Origin: DATKQY01 sp035532475 | GTDB taxonomy: Bacteria > Actinomycetota > Acidimicrobiia > Acidimicrobiales > Bog-793 | Direction of reading: 5' to 3' | NCBI GenBank assembly: GCA_035532475.1 | Contig: DATKQY010000031.1 | Coordinates: forward strand, 1-52,145 | Length of the DNA stretch: 52,145 nucleotides | In this document: piece after piece, positions 27,731 through 35,670 of the stretch | Numbering within the stretch: the first letter of the stretch is position 1 | How the letters are laid out: every line of letters begins with the position of its first letter | Notes under the pieces: generated by a model | The model's database searches: none | What the model was told of the DNA's origin: nothing | Seen by the model: only the letters and a program-made list of their open reading frames with translations | Made by a program: the position numbers and the translations under genes

Positions 27731-28990
27731 GTGAGCCCGCCGCGTCACGGTGGCGGCGGACCCCCCCGCCGTCCCCTCCCGCCCCCGCGACCGCTGCCCT
27801 CGCCGCGGGCCCGCGCCGCCCCTCCACCGAGGCGACCCGACGCCGCCCGTGCCGGCACGCGCCGGCGCAGCCGCGCTGCTCGGCGCCGCGCGGCGGTCCT
27901 CGCGGCCGCAGCCGTCGTCGTCGCGCTCGGCGCCGCCGCCCTCGCCTTCGCGCTCGGGCGCGGCGCGCGACCGGGGCCCCGCACCGACCACCCCGCGAGA
28001 CCGGCGCCCGTCCACTACTCCGTCGGCTTCGCCCGCTGCACCTTCGTCGATCCGAGCCGTTCGACGATCGACTACGCCACGCGCACCTCGACGCCCGGGC
28101 GGCGGCTCGTCACCGAGCTGCGCTACCCGACGCTCTCCGGGCACGGGCGCGGCGCCGAGACGGCGGGCGCGGCGCCCGCCTACGGCCACGGCCCGTTCCC
28201 GACGATCGTCTTCGCCCACGGGTACGGCATCGACCCGGTGACCTACGCGGCACTCCTCGACGCGTGGGTGCGGGCGGGTTTCGTCGTCGTCGCACCGGTC
28301 TTCCCGGACACGAGCGTGGCGGGCCTCGCCGCGCAGCACCAGGATCCGAACGCCGAGACGGACGTCCGCACCAACCAGCCGGCCGACGTCGCCTTCGTGA
28401 CGGACCGGGTCCTCGGGGCGAGCGCCGGCGAGGCGGGCTGCCCGCTCCTGCACGGCCTCGTCGACCCGTCCCGCTTGGCGCTCGCCGGCCAGTCCGATGG
28501 CGGCGAGACCGTCGCCATGCTCGTCTACGACCGCGACCCCGCCTACCGCGCACTCGCGCACGGCTTCACCTACCGCGCCGTGGCGGTCCTGTCGGGCCAG
28601 GAGAACCCGCTCGAACCCGACGACTACGGACCCGCGACCGGCGACCCCGCCCTGCTCGTCGTGCAGAGCGAGACGGACACGTGCAACCCGCCGCAGAACT
28701 CGGTCGCGCTCTACAACGCCATCGACCAGCCCGACCGCTGGTTCCTCGCCCTCGCCCACGCGACGCACCTCCCCCCCTACGACGGCAGCGACGCCGCAGG
28801 GTTCCGCGTCGTCTCGAGCGTCACGACCCGCTTCTTCGAGCTCGCGCTCGGGGGCTCGACGCCCGGCGCCGGCTTCCTCGCGGCGGGGAACCGCTCCCCC
28901 TCGGTGGCGTCCCTGTTCACGGGCCCGCTCCCCGCGTCCGTACAGGACCTGAATCTCAACCAGCGCATCGCCACCTGCTACGTCCGCTGA
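27731..28990 (+). CDS. Membrane-anchored alpha/beta hydrolase
   Basis: This 419-residue protein has three parts. Residues 1-53 are extremely Pro/Arg-rich and cytoplasmic. One hydrophobic segment at about 54-76 acts as a signal anchor, and an extracytoplasmic alpha/beta hydrolase domain follows. The oxyanion-region motif is VFAHGYG. The nucleophile elbow is AGQSDGG, with Ser255. Asp316 (SETDTCNPP) and His346 (ATHLPPY) complete a plausible triad. The fold resembles platelet-activating-factor acetylhydrolase and cutinase-like esterases. The substrate is unknown. It stands alone behind the zur terminator hairpins. Confidence 0.85.
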   Translation: MSPPRHGGGGPPRRPLPPPRPLPSPRARAAPPPRRPDAARAGTRRRSRAARRRAAVLAAAAVVVALGAAALAFALGRGARPGPRTDHPARPAPVHYSVGFARCTFVDPSRSTIDYATRTSTPGRRLVTELRYPTLSGHGRGAETAGAAPAYGHGPFPTIVFAHGYGIDPVTYAALLDAWVRAGFVVVAPVFPDTSVAGLAAQHQDPNAETDVRTNQPADVAFVTDRVLGASAGEAGCPLLHGLVDPSRLALAGQSDGGETVAMLVYDRDPAYRALAHGFTYRAVAVLSGQENPLEPDDYGPATGDPALLVVQSETDTCNPPQNSVALYNAIDQPDRWFLALAHATHLPPYDGSDAAGFRVVSSVTTRFFELALGGSTPGAGFLAAGNRSPSVASLFTGPLPASVQDLNLNQRIATCYVR

Positions 28991-29027
28991 GCGGGCGGGG
29001 GCCCGGGGCGGCCCGCGTCGGCCGGGC

Positions 29028-29351
29028 TCAGACGCGGCGCGCGACGCGCCCCGCAAGCCCCTCGACAAGCTGGTCCCACCGGCGGTCCCCGAGCACCCAG
29101 AGCCAGGTCTCGACGCCGTCGGCGGCGATCACGTTCCGAAGCGCCCGCGACGACCCGCCGCGGGGCGCGAGCTCGGGTCGCCACGCCCGCCACAGCCGCT
29201 CCGTGAGGCGCTTCGTGATCACGGCCTTCGCCGCGGCAGGGTCCTCGCCGGCCAGCTCGCGCAGCTCCCGGCGCAGGCGCTCGGGCTCTCGTGGGAGGCG
29301 GAGCGAGGGCGAGATGGAGCCGGCTCGCCGCGCTTCGGTCGCCCCGCTCAC
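29028..29351 (-). CDS. Unknown small protein, last gene of the sulfite reduction operon
   Basis: A 107-residue protein that I do not recognise. It has no Cys, no signal peptide and no membrane segment. It is rich in Arg, Leu and Ala and looks mostly helical, with REPERLRRELRELAG and KRLTERLWRAWRPELA, then GVETWLWVLGDRRWDQLVEG near the end. The GTG start overlaps the stop of the FrhB-type gene (GTGA), so it is probably translated by coupling and belongs to the same operon. A role with the sulfite reductase or F420 dehydrogenase, such as assembly or interaction, is only guilt by association. Confidence 0.65.
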   Translation of the reverse strand: MSGATEARRAGSISPSLRLPREPERLRRELRELAGEDPAAAKAVITKRLTERLWRAWRPELAPRGGSSRALRNVIAADGVETWLWVLGDRRWDQLVEGLAGRVARRV

Positions 29352-30589
29352 CGTCCCCGCCACACCGGCGCGCGGTCGGTGCCGGCGTAGAAGGTGACGT
29401 GCTCTTCGAAATCGACGAAGAGCGGACCGTCGGGATCGAAGGGTCGCCGCAGCGACGAGCCGGCGATCCGCTTGTCGAGGTGATCGAGCTTCTCGAGTGC
29501 TTCGGGGCGGTCGAGCTCGGCGAGCTCGAGCTCGGCGCGCACGCGCCCGAACGCCTCGAGCCCGGCGTCGGTGCGGACGAGGACGCTCGAGTACCCCGCC
29601 GCGCTCCCGACGCTGCCGACCGAGAGGTCGGCGCCACGGCCGAGGAAGTCGGCACACTCGTCGCAGCCCTTCAGCGCCGCGCCGTGGAACGCCTTCACCG
29701 GCTCGTCGACGAGGACCGCGCCCGAGCGGTCCTCCACGATCATGCGTCCGTGGATGACGTCGACCTTGCCGACCTCGGCGAGATCGAGCCCGCGCTCGTC
29801 GCGAAGCGCTTCGACCATGAGCTTTCGGTAGTCGAAGCTCTTCGTGCACAACAGCGCGATCGAAAGCGCCACGGCGTCGACACGAGAGCTTCCCCGGTGC
29901 CACGAGCGCTCCTGGAGGGCGCGGATCCCCTGGATCTCACAGGGCGTACCGACGATAGCGATCCGGGAATCGGGCCCGAGCCCGACGCGGGCGAGGTCGA
30001 GCGCTGCGAGCGCCATGGTCTGGTTGTAGAAGCTGCCGCCGGCCTCGACGATCTCCGCCCGGGTCGTCGCCACGTGGGGGACGCCCCGCCACGGCGTGGT
30101 GGGGTCCTCCCGGGCGACCAGCGCTCCGTCGATCGCTCCGGCCTCGAGCGCCGCGAGGAGGATCGCCGTCACCACCCCGCCGTCCTGGGCAGCCGGCGCA
30201 CGGTACTTCGACCCGTCCCGCACGCGCGCGGCGCGGCGCTCGAGGACCGCTCCCAGGCCGGGCGCGGGGTCGGCGCCGGTGATCCGCCAGTCAGCCGGCG
30301 GCTCCTGCTCGCCGGGGGACCAGGTCGCCTCGTAGCGGAGCCCGCCACGGGGGCAGAAGTCCCAGCACAGCGAGCACCCGGTGCACATCTTCACGAGATG
30401 GGGAAGGTCGTCGGCGTTCACGCCGATCGAGTCGGTCGGGCACGCGGCGACGCACGCACCGCACCGCACGCAGCGGTCGGCGTCGATCACCGCGGCGGCC
30501 AGCTCGAAGAACCACACCTTGCCCGGCGCCTCGGCGATGCCGTTCATCGACTCGCGCAGGCGGAACGGCGGGATCGCGAGGTCGGTCAT
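29348..30589 (-). CDS. FrhB-family coenzyme F420 dehydrogenase with N-terminal ferredoxin domain
   Basis: A 413-residue protein. Residues 40-79 carry two 4Fe-4S motifs (CVRCGACVAACP and CTGCSLCWDFCP). The rest matches the FrhB/FpoF F420-dehydrogenase family: QDGGVVTAILLAALEAG, IVGTPCEIQGIRAL, LLCTKSFDY and KGCDECADFLGRGADLSVG. The Cys in the last three motifs fit a third iron-sulfur cluster beside FAD. Such proteins move electrons between F420H2 (or ferredoxin) and a partner enzyme through FAD. The ATG overlaps the sulfite reductase stop (ATGA), making that reductase the likely partner. This is the domain content of archaeal Fsr, here as a separate polypeptide. F420 use itself is inferred. 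Confidence 0.88.
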   Translation of the reverse strand: MTDLAIPPFRLRESMNGIAEAPGKVWFFELAAAVIDADRCVRCGACVAACPTDSIGVNADDLPHLVKMCTGCSLCWDFCPRGGLRYEATWSPGEQEPPADWRITGADPAPGLGAVLERRAARVRDGSKYRAPAAQDGGVVTAILLAALEAGAIDGALVAREDPTTPWRGVPHVATTRAEIVEAGGSFYNQTMALAALDLARVGLGPDSRIAIVGTPCEIQGIRALQERSWHRGSSRVDAVALSIALLCTKSFDYRKLMVEALRDERGLDLAEVGKVDVIHGRMIVEDRSGAVLVDEPVKAFHGAALKGCDECADFLGRGADLSVGSVGSAAGYSSVLVRTDAGLEAFGRVRAELELAELDRPEALEKLDHLDKRIAGSSLRRPFDPDGPLFVDFEEHVTFYAGTDRAPVWRGR

Positions 30590-32271
30590 TGCGACGCCTC
30601 GAGCGACGCTCCGGCGACCAGGGTGGCCCGCAACGCTCCCTGCTCGGCGCGCCGCGCCCAGGCGTGGAACGGCTCGCCGTCGCGGCGCTCGTCGACGAAG
30701 CGGGTGATGAGGGCGTCGAGCGCCCCGGGCACGTCGTCGACCGCGAGCGCCCCGACGACCCAGTCGCCGAAGCCGGCATCGGCGCCGAGGCTCCCGCCGA
30801 GCCCGATGTCCACGGCCTCCACGATCTCCTCGCCCACGTGGGCGGTCTCGCCGCGGAACCCCACATCGGCGATCTGCGGCTGCGCGCACGACGCCGAGCA
30901 GCCCGAGAAGTGCAGGCGGACCACCGCGTCGTCGGCGCGCCCGCGCAGGGCCTCGGGGCCGCCGAACTCGTCGGCGAAGCGCCGGTCGAGCTCGGTCGCC
31001 CACCGCGTCGCACGCGCCTTCGTCTCGACGATGGCGAAGCGGCAGAACTCGCTCCCGGTGCAGGCGACGACCCCCCGGCTGAACGGCCCGGGGAACGGCG
31101 AGTGGCGGGCGAGGAGGGGCTCGGCGAGCAGGTCGTCCAGGCGGTCGTCGGCCACGCCGGTGATGACGAAGTTCTGGTCGGTGGCGAGGCGGACCTGCCC
31201 GTCGCCGTAGGTGTCGGCCAGGCGGGCCGCCTCGACGAGGTCGAGCCCGGCCATCCGCCCGACGGTCACCGAGCAGCCGACGTAGGAGAGGCCGGCGGTG
31301 TGCTGGCGGTGAACGCCTACGTGGTCGCCGCGGTAGCGGCGGGTGAGCGACTCCCCCGCGGGACGCAGACCGAAGGCGGCCCGGGCGGCCAGCTCGGCGC
31401 GGAAGTCCTCCGGCCCGAGCTCCTGGACGAGGTAGCGCATGCGGCTGAAGCCGCGGTTCTCGCGGTTGCCGAGCTCCCCGAACAGCTGGGCGACGGCACG
31501 TGTGCACTCGAGCGCCTCGTCCGGGGCGACGAAGACGTCGATGTCGCTCGCCATCCGTGCGCCGTCGGAGAGTCCGCCTCCGACGAGCAGGTTGAAACCG
31601 ATCGAGCCGTCGTCGAGGCGCGCCGGCCACAGCCCGACGTCGTTGATCTCCGCCTGGGCGCAGTCGTCACGGCAGCCCGACACGCTCAGCTTGAACTTGC
31701 GCGGCAGGTTGGCGTACTCCCGGTTCCCGGTGAAGAAGTCCGAGATCGCGCGCACGACGCCGGAGGCGTCGAACACCTCCTCCGCGTCGACTCCGGCGAC
31801 CGGGCAGCCGAGCACGTTGCGCGCCGAGTCGCCGCACGCCTGGATCGAGGTCAGTCCGACGTCCTCCAGGCGCCGCCAGATCTCCGGCACGTCCTCGATG
31901 CGGATCCAGTGGAGCTGGACGTCCTGGCGCGTCGTGAGGTCGCAGTAGCGGTCACCCCACTCGGGGTGGGGTGCCGGCCCGCGAGCGAAGTCGTCGGTGA
32001 TCTCGCCGATCCGGCGCGCCTGCGCCGCGCTGAGCTGGCCGCCCGGCACCTTGATCCGCAGCATGAACGCGTCGCCACCTTGGCGCTGGGGGTAGATGCC
32101 GACCCACTTCAGGCGCTCGTGCTCGCCCTCCACCGCCGCTATCGCTTCGGCGCCCGCTTTCGAGTAGCGCTCGCGCACGGCCTCGGCGACGTCGAGCGGA
32201 TGCCGCTCGAGCTTCAGGCGCTCGACGTTGTTGAGCTCCGAGCCGTGACGGAAGGGGCGGATGAACTCCAT
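30586..32271 (-). CDS. Siroheme/4Fe-4S assimilatory sulfite (or nitrite) reductase
   Basis: A 561-residue protein of the ferredoxin-type sulfite/nitrite reductase family, with the usual two pseudo-symmetric halves. The siroheme-4Fe4S ligands are Cys404 and Cys410 (ACTGSEFC) plus Cys458 and Cys462 (SGCSASC). The first half keeps the related SGCRDDCAQAEIN. Basic residues for siroheme and sulfite binding are plausible in TRQDVQLHWIRI and NVLGCPVAG. Sulfite reduction to sulfide is favoured over nitrite reduction because cysH lies 99 bp upstream. The electron donor is probably the overlapping FrhB-type protein. No NADPH flavoprotein gene (cysJ) is present in the window. Confidence 0.92.
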   Translation of the reverse strand: MEFIRPFRHGSELNNVERLKLERHPLDVAEAVRERYSKAGAEAIAAVEGEHERLKWVGIYPQRQGGDAFMLRIKVPGGQLSAAQARRIGEITDDFARGPAPHPEWGDRYCDLTTRQDVQLHWIRIEDVPEIWRRLEDVGLTSIQACGDSARNVLGCPVAGVDAEEVFDASGVVRAISDFFTGNREYANLPRKFKLSVSGCRDDCAQAEINDVGLWPARLDDGSIGFNLLVGGGLSDGARMASDIDVFVAPDEALECTRAVAQLFGELGNRENRGFSRMRYLVQELGPEDFRAELAARAAFGLRPAGESLTRRYRGDHVGVHRQHTAGLSYVGCSVTVGRMAGLDLVEAARLADTYGDGQVRLATDQNFVITGVADDRLDDLLAEPLLARHSPFPGPFSRGVVACTGSEFCRFAIVETKARATRWATELDRRFADEFGGPEALRGRADDAVVRLHFSGCSASCAQPQIADVGFRGETAHVGEEIVEAVDIGLGGSLGADAGFGDWVVGALAVDDVPGALDALITRFVDERRDGEPFHAWARRAEQGALRATLVAGASLEASQ

Positions 32272-32370
32272 AAGGGTGCCTGCTGATGCCCTGTCGGTCG
32301 GGAACGGGCTCGGGGGTGCGCAACCGGCGGGGGCTGCGCCTGGGACGCCGCGCCGGCGGGCGCAGCGGCC

Positions 32371-33078
32371 TCAAAGGTGCAGGCCGCACTCCGTCTTGTC
32401 GCTGTCCGGCCAGCGTCCGGCGCGGGGATCCTCACCGGCGGCGACCGGACGGGTCGTCGGCGCGCAGCCGATCGAGAGGTAGCCGACGGCGTTGAGCGGG
32501 TGACGCGGCAGGTCGTGTTCGACCACGTACGCCTCGACGTCGTCGTCGGTCCAGGCGACCAGCGGGTTGACCTTGACGATCCGCTTCGCCGGATCCCAGG
32601 CCACGACTGCGGCGTCGGCCCGCTCGGGCGTGTCGACCCGCCGCACCCCGGTCACCCAGGCGCTCTTCGTCGCGAGGACGCGATTGAGCGGCTCCACCTT
32701 GCGCAGCTCGCAGCAGCGTGGGCTGCCGCAGGGGAACTCGTCGTCGGCGAGGCCCGGTCGGACGACCTCCAGGTTGAGGTCGTAGCGGCGCTCGATGCGC
32801 CGGAGGTACGCCAGCGTCTCGGGGAAGTGGAACCCGGTGTCGAGGAAGACGACGTGCACGGTGGGCTCGGCACGCGCCGCCAGATCGACCAGCACGCAGT
32901 CCTGGAAGGACGAGGTGACGACGAGCTCGTCACCGAAGCGGTCGACCGCCCATCCGAGCACGTCGAGCGGGTCCGCGCCCTCCAGGCGGCGCCCCGCGAG
33001 CTCGATCTCGGCGTGCAGGTCCACGGGGACATCCTGCACCAACCGACCACTCGGCTTTGGAATGCTCTCGACTGTCAT
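32371..33078 (-). CDS. cysH: Phosphoadenylyl/adenylyl-sulfate reductase, with an altered cluster motif
   Basis: A 235-residue PAPS/APS reductase. VVTSSFQDCVLVDLAA is the PP-loop region, FLDTGFHFPETL is typical, and Cys231 in TECGLHL is the catalytic cysteine that attacks the sulfonucleotide. CCELRK (Cys122-Cys123) is the first half of the 4Fe-4S site of APS reductases. The second half normally reads CXPC, but here it is GCAPTTRP, with Thr208 in place of the fourth Cys. The TTRP part resembles cluster-free PAPS reductases. It makes sulfite for the downstream reductase. The ATG at 33078 was chosen over the longer frame because it follows the promoter region. Confidence 0.93.
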   Translation of the reverse strand: MTVESIPKPSGRLVQDVPVDLHAEIELAGRRLEGADPLDVLGWAVDRFGDELVVTSSFQDCVLVDLAARAEPTVHVVFLDTGFHFPETLAYLRRIERRYDLNLEVVRPGLADDEFPCGSPRCCELRKVEPLNRVLATKSAWVTGVRRVDTPERADAAVVAWDPAKRIVKVNPLVAWTDDDVEAYVVEHDLPRHPLNAVGYLSIGCAPTTRPVAAGEDPRAGRWPDSDKTECGLHL

Positions 33079-33109
33079 GCTCAGGCCGCCCCTCGTCGAC
33101 TGCCATCTG

Positions 33110-33183
33110 ACTATACCCGACCTCACAGGTCAAGAATTTTTCTCGACTTGTCAGGTCATGATTCGAGCGGCCCCTCGTAGACT
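33110..33183. promoter_or_regulatory. Divergent cysH / siroheme gene control region with paired inverted repeats
   Basis: The inverted repeats GACCT-CAC-AGGTC (33119-33131, perfect) and GACtT-GTC-AGGTC (33145-33157, one mismatch) start 26 bp apart in an otherwise AT-richer spacer. On the minus strand TATAGT (33110-33115) is a good -10 for cysH. On the plus strand TAGACT (33178-33183) is the -10 for the Met8-like gene and ends 8 nt before its ATG. The repeats cover the likely -35 regions of both promoters. This fits one regulator controlling both directions; its identity is unknown. Confidence 0.7.
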
Positions 33184-33191
33184 CGGCGCGC

Positions 33192-33887
33192 ATGCCGCTC
33201 GGCGCCCCTTCGTTCCCCGTCTCGCTGGTCGTCGCCGGCCGCCCGTGCCTCGTGGTGGGCGGAGGTCGCGTCGCGGCTCGCAAGGTGGACGCCCTGGCCC
33301 GCAGCGAGGCGCACGTGACGGTCGTCGCTCCCGAGGTGGACGACGCCATCCTCCGCTGCGGCGTGCAGGTCGAGCACCGCGCCTACGAGGCGGGTGAGGC
33401 GGCGCGTTACCGGCTGGTCATCACGGCGACAGGCCTGCCCGAGGTGGACCGGCAGGTTGCCGCCGACGCCGAGGCCGCCGGGGTGTTCGTGAACGCCGCC
33501 GACGACACGGAGGCGTGCTCCTTCGTGCTCCCCGCCGTGCTCCGCCGCGGCACCGTGTCGGTCGCGGTGTCGACCGACGGCGCCAGCCCGGCGCTCGCCG
33601 CCTGGCTGCGCGACCGTGTCGCCGGACTCGTCGGCCCCGAGCTCGAGGCGGTGGCCGTCCTGCTCGCCCGCGCCCGCGCCACGCTCCGAGGCGGCGGGCA
33701 CTCGACCGAGGGCCTCGACTGGCGCAGCCTCCTCGACGCCGGACTCGGTGACCTCGTCGCCGCCGGCAGCGAGCGCGAGGCGGAGGACGTCGTCCGACGT
33801 TGGGTCGCGTCTTGCCTCGCCGAGCGTGGTGGCGGAGGCTCCGTTCCGGTGGATCCTCCCGACGCCGGGTCGATGCGAGGCGCCTGA
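33192..33887 (+). CDS. Precorrin-2 dehydrogenase / sirohydrochlorin ferrochelatase (Met8/CysG N-terminal type)
   Basis: A 231-residue protein with an N-terminal NAD-binding fold, CLVVGGGRVAARKVDAL, and the family catalytic stretch NAADDTEACSFVLPAVL followed by STDGASPALAAWLR. These match the Met8 / CysG N-terminal domain, which oxidises precorrin-2 to sirohydrochlorin and often inserts iron. Siroheme is the cofactor of the divergent sulfite reductase, so the pair forms a coherent unit. The uroporphyrinogen methyltransferase domain of full CysG is absent and must be encoded elsewhere. The ATG lies 8 nt after a -10-like box, a leaderless layout. Confidence 0.9.
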   Translation: MPLGAPSFPVSLVVAGRPCLVVGGGRVAARKVDALARSEAHVTVVAPEVDDAILRCGVQVEHRAYEAGEAARYRLVITATGLPEVDRQVAADAEAAGVFVNAADDTEACSFVLPAVLRRGTVSVAVSTDGASPALAAWLRDRVAGLVGPELEAVAVLLARARATLRGGGHSTEGLDWRSLLDAGLGDLVAAGSEREAEDVVRRWVASCLAERGGGGSVPVDPPDAGSMRGA

Positions 33888-34028
33888 GCGCCGGGCTCGC
33901 CCGGCGGCGCAGCGGTCCGACGGGGACCGAGCGGCGCCCCGACCCCCGGCTTGCCCCGCTCATGTTCGAGCGAGCGGCCGCCGGGGAGCGAGGCCGCTCA
34001 GCTGGTGCACTGGAGCGACCGGCCGAGC

Positions 34029-34667
34029 ATGCCGTTGGACGTACACATGGTCGACAGCGATCTCAGCGCGGCGCTCTCCGCGCCAGGCGAGGTCGCGTTG
34101 CCGGCGTGGGAGGACTGCGAGGGCGACGAGCGCCGCGCCCGCCTGATGCGGCTCGTCGAGGCGGCCCGGGCCGGGGACCGCGCGGCGTGGGAAGCGATCT
34201 ACTCATCGATGTACCCGCGGCTCATCGGGTACGCGCGGCGCCGGCTCGACGTCGATTCGGCGAGCGAAGCCGTGTCCGAGACGATGGCGAGGGCCGTCGC
34301 GGGCATCGGCCGCTTCAGGTGGCGCGGCGCGGGGTTCGAGGGCTGGGTCTTCGGCATCCTGCATCACGTCATCATCGAACGGCACCGGCGCGCCGGGCGC
34401 GACCGGCGTTTCGCCGCGATCCGTCACGAGAGCGACGTCCCCGATGTCGCCGAGCGGCTGCTGGCGGACGAGGCTGCCGAGACCATGCGCGCCGCCTTCG
34501 CGCTGCTCGCACCCGCCGACCAGGAGATCCTCTACCTGCGCGTCGTCGTCGGTCTCGGCTCGGAGGCGGTGGCCGAGATCGTCGGCAGACGCGGCGGGGC
34601 GGTCCGCATGGCCCAGGCGCGGGCGCTGCAGCGCTTGCGCGTGCTCCTCGGGGAGGACCCCCGATGA
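34029..34667 (+). CDS. ECF-type RNA polymerase sigma factor
   Basis: About 212 residues. Region 2 shows RAAWEAIYSSMYPRLIGYA, ASEAVSETMARAVAGI and FEGWVFGILHHVIIERHRR. Region 4 shows LAPADQEILYLRVVVGLG then AVAEIVGRRGGAVRMAQARALQRLR. The protein has sigma-70 family group IV layout. The N-terminal 40 residues are not conserved, so the start is uncertain: ATG 34029 is used, ATG 34047 is possible, and the frame is open to 33951. The stop overlaps the ATG of a membrane protein gene (ATGA), the usual position of an anti-sigma factor. Target promoters are unknown. Confidence 0.9.
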   Translation: MPLDVHMVDSDLSAALSAPGEVALPAWEDCEGDERRARLMRLVEAARAGDRAAWEAIYSSMYPRLIGYARRRLDVDSASEAVSETMARAVAGIGRFRWRGAGFEGWVFGILHHVIIERHRRAGRDRRFAAIRHESDVPDVAERLLADEAAETMRAAFALLAPADQEILYLRVVVGLGSEAVAEIVGRRGGAVRMAQARALQRLRVLLGEDPR

Positions 34668-35536
34668 CCTCGCTCACCGACGACCAGCTGCTCGAAGCGC
34701 TCGGCGAGGCGCTCCGGCCGCCACCGATCAGGCCGGGCGCGGTCGAGGTCGCGAGGCTCCAGCTGGCTGTCGCCGAGCCGAGAAGGTTGCGGCCGCACCT
34801 GCGAGCGTCGGTCACGCTCGCCGCGGCGGCGGCCGTCGTGATCATCGTCGGCGCGCTCGCCGTGTCGGGAATGCCCCTGCCCTCCCCGCTTCGCTCGATC
34901 GCCGTCTCCATCGGCCTCCCGGTCAACGACGCCCAGGTCGCCGCCGTCAAGGGCGACCTCGTCGGCCTCTCGCGGGCACTCACCGCCAACGACCGCTCGG
35001 CCGTGGGGCGAGGGGCGGCCGTCCTCCGGTCGAAGCTGGCCGACCTGACGCCGGGCGATCGGCCGAAGGTGGAGGCGGCGGCGCGATCGCTCCTGGCCCG
35101 AGCCGACCACCTCCTCGCCACGCCGTCACGGCGCGGCTCCAGGTCCGGCGTCGGGGGCCCGGGACCGACAACGACGACCACGGTTGCGCCCACGACGACC
35201 ACGGCGGCGGCCGCGACGACGACGGCGGCGCCCACGACGACGACGGCGGCGCCCACGACGACGACGGTGGCACCTACGACGACCACCGTAGGCGGCGACC
35301 AGCCGGGGAGTGCCCCGAGCGGCAGCGGTGGTGCTGGAGGCGGTGATGCCGGGACTGCCAGCGGCGCGGCGCCGGTCACGACGTCTGCGCAGGCTTCCCA
35401 GGACGGCACCGACTCGGCGACGCCGACGAGCTCGCCAGCGGTCGGCTCGGACGGCACGCCGGCCACGTCGCAGCCCGGGTCGACCGATCACGCCGTGACG
35501 CGCGCGGCCGGGACCTCCTGGACACGCTGGCGCTGA
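34664..35536 (+). CDS. Single-pass membrane protein with Thr-rich stalk, possible anti-sigma factor
   Basis: A 290-residue protein. Residues 1-49 are cytoplasmic, 50-70 form one transmembrane helix (LAAAAAVVIIVGALAVSG) and the rest is outside the membrane. Residues about 168-209 are Thr-Ala-Pro repeats, followed by a Gly/Ser/Thr-rich tail, like a cell-wall-spanning stalk. Coupling to an upstream ECF sigma gene suggests an anti-sigma role. No HxxxCxxC zinc motif of ZAS anti-sigma factors is present, and the cytoplasmic part is short, so this is inference. The extracellular segment at 75-155 is helical and of unknown fold. Confidence 0.75.
   Translation: MTSLTDDQLLEALGEALRPPPIRPGAVEVARLQLAVAEPRRLRPHLRASVTLAAAAAVVIIVGALAVSGMPLPSPLRSIAVSIGLPVNDAQVAAVKGDLVGLSRALTANDRSAVGRGAAVLRSKLADLTPGDRPKVEAAARSLLARADHLLATPSRRGSRSGVGGPGPTTTTTVAPTTTTAAAATTTAAPTTTTAAPTTTTVAPTTTTVGGDQPGSAPSGSGGAGGGDAGTASGAAPVTTSAQASQDGTDSATPTSSPAVGSDGTPATSQPGSTDHAVTRAAGTSWTRWR
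35168..35290 (+). repeat. Thr-rich tandem repeat region of the membrane protein
   Basis: Units of about 18-21 bp encode repeated Ala-Pro-Thr-Thr-Thr-Thr and Val-Ala-Pro variants built from ACGACGACG and GCGCCC blocks. They are prone to copy-number change and form an extended, potentially O-glycosylated stalk. Confidence 0.85.
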
Positions 35537-35670
35537 GCGCGGGCGCGCTGAGCACTCGAAGTAGCCGGGTGCGCGCAGAGTGTGACAATCCGAGCCGCTG
35601 CGCGATTAGAGCCCGACGTCCGTGCCGCGGTACGTGCGCCGTTCGAATCTGGTCTCGACGAAGGAGCGAC

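Noticed and set aside
30586..30589. Frameshift splitting a fused Fsr gene into sir and frhB
   Set aside because: In archaeal Fsr the FrhB-like part comes first. Here the sulfite reductase is upstream, ends with a normal stop, and FrhB starts with its own ATG, so this is not a broken fusion.
35168..35290. Tandem array before the secreted protein as a possible CRISPR or origin iteron
   Set aside because: The repeats encode an in-frame Thr/Ala/Pro stalk with no unique spacers.
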